From contig DILW01000089.1 of NCBI GenBank assembly GCA_002425245.1, positions 1-7,027 of the forward strand: 7,027 nucleotides of DNA, written 5' to 3'. The position numbers and the translations under genes are program-made. The notes under the pieces were generated by a model, which ran no database searches, was not told the origin of the DNA, and saw only the letters and a program-made list of their open reading frames with translations. Source of the stretch: Betaproteobacteria bacterium UBA5582 (lineage in GTDB: Bacteria; Pseudomonadota; Gammaproteobacteria; Burkholderiales; Rhodocyclaceae). Positions 6,667-7,027 of the stretch are shown in pieces (positions within the stretch are counted from its first letter, which is position 1; the number at the start of each line of letters is the position of its first letter).

Positions 6667-6694
6667 TTTACATACATTCGTGTTTGTATATAAT
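6667..6694 (+). promoter_or_regulatory. Sigma-70 promoter of the RND efflux operon
   Basis: A -35 box TTTACA (6667-6672, one mismatch to TTGACA) and a perfect -10 box TATAAT (6689-6694) are separated by 16 bases. Transcription would begin near 6701, giving a leader of about 24 bases with GGAG at 6711-6714. The region is markedly AT-rich within GC-rich surroundings. The repressor operator overlaps both boxes. Confidence 0.75.
6669..6692 (+). promoter_or_regulatory. AcrR-like operator (imperfect inverted repeat)
   Basis: The 24-bp site has a left half TACATACATTCG and a right half TGTTTGTATATA; 8 of 12 positions are symmetric. From memory it closely resembles the 24-bp AcrR operator upstream of E. 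coli acrAB, which also starts TACATACATT. It covers the spacer and much of the -10 box of the efflux promoter, so a bound TetR-family dimer would block RNA polymerase. The likely ligand is the divergent repressor at 5975-6592; autoregulation of that gene is also plausible. Confidence 0.7.
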
Positions 6695-6724
6695 AACCCA
6701 AAATTCTCTCGGAGTCCCAACCCC

Positions 6725-7027
6725 ATGAAAACACTCAAGCCCACCCTGCTTGCCCTGGCCGTATGCACCCTCGGCCTGGTCGCCTGTTCCGACAAGCAAG
6801 CGCCTGCCGGCCCGCAAATGGGGCCGATGCCGGTGACCGTGCTGGAAATGCAGACGCGTACCGTGCCGACTTCGATCGAAGTCATGGCGCAGACCGAAGG
6901 CGCGCGTGAAACCGAAGTGCGCGCCCGCGTCGGCGGCATTCTCACCCGCCGCCTCTACCAGGAAGGCGAAGGGGTCAAGGCCGGCCAGCCGCTGTTCCAG
7001 ATCGACCGGGCGCCGTTCGAGATTGCG
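6725..7027 (+). CDS. RND efflux pump membrane-fusion (periplasmic adaptor) lipoprotein, 5' part
   Basis: These are the first 101 codons of an AcrA/MexA-type adaptor, which links an inner-membrane RND pump to an outer-membrane channel. The start MKTLKPTLLALAVCTLGLVAC is a lipoprotein signal with lipobox LVAC and Cys21. After a Pro/Gly-rich linker (APAGPQMGPM) comes the first beta-barrel strand PVTVLEMQTRTVPTSIEVMA, then the lipoyl-hairpin start TEVRARVGGILTRRLYQEGEGVKAGQPLFQIDRAPFE, a hallmark of the family. GGAG at 6711-6714, 10 bases before the ATG, is the ribosome binding site. The gene runs off the window; the pump and perhaps outer-membrane factor genes are expected downstream but not seen. 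Substrates cannot be told from this fragment. Confidence 0.93.
   Translation, partial: MKTLKPTLLALAVCTLGLVACSDKQAPAGPQMGPMPVTVLEMQTRTVPTSIEVMAQTEGARETEVRARVGGILTRRLYQEGEGVKAGQPLFQIDRAPFEIA

Overview
The window looks like a GC-rich proteobacterial chromosome, most likely a betaproteobacterium of the Rhodocyclales type. That placement is an inference from protein style and codon use, not from a marker gene. It has two parts.

Bases 1-4317, all on the + strand, are a type VI secretion (T6SS) spike-and-cargo module. It contains the 3' end of a vgrG (DUF2345-type tail), a DUF4123 adaptor/chaperone, two tandem lipoproteins of the DUF3304 type that look like immunity proteins, and a DUF2235 (Tle1-type) alpha/beta-hydrolase effector with a GFSRG nucleophile elbow. 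The genes are nearly contiguous (gaps of 3-51 bases) and read as one transcription unit. The inferred logic is that VgrG forms the tip, the DUF4123 protein loads the phospholipase onto it, and the lipoproteins protect the producer's own envelope from the lipase. The cargo genes are visibly less GC-rich than the flanks, and codon usage already changes inside the last ~165 bases of vgrG, which suggests exchangeable cargo.

Bases 4318-7027 look like ordinary chromosome: a DUF599 inner-membrane protein and a RarD/EamA-type transporter in tandem, then a convergent TetR/AcrR-family repressor. A divergent RND-pump membrane-fusion lipoprotein follows and runs off the window. The repressor/pump intergenic region holds a near-consensus sigma-70 promoter overlapping an AcrR-like inverted repeat.

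The most notable signal is the immunity-gene pair. An 82-bp stretch covering ribosome binding site, signal peptide and lipobox is perfectly identical in both copies, while the mature parts differ at about a third of residues and carry many silent changes even where the protein is identical. This looks like a recently converted or exchanged secretion-signal cassette on top of an old duplication. I saw no RNA genes, CRISPR arrays or insertion sequences. The module itself resembles known T6SS lipase cassettes and is not a new kind of system.
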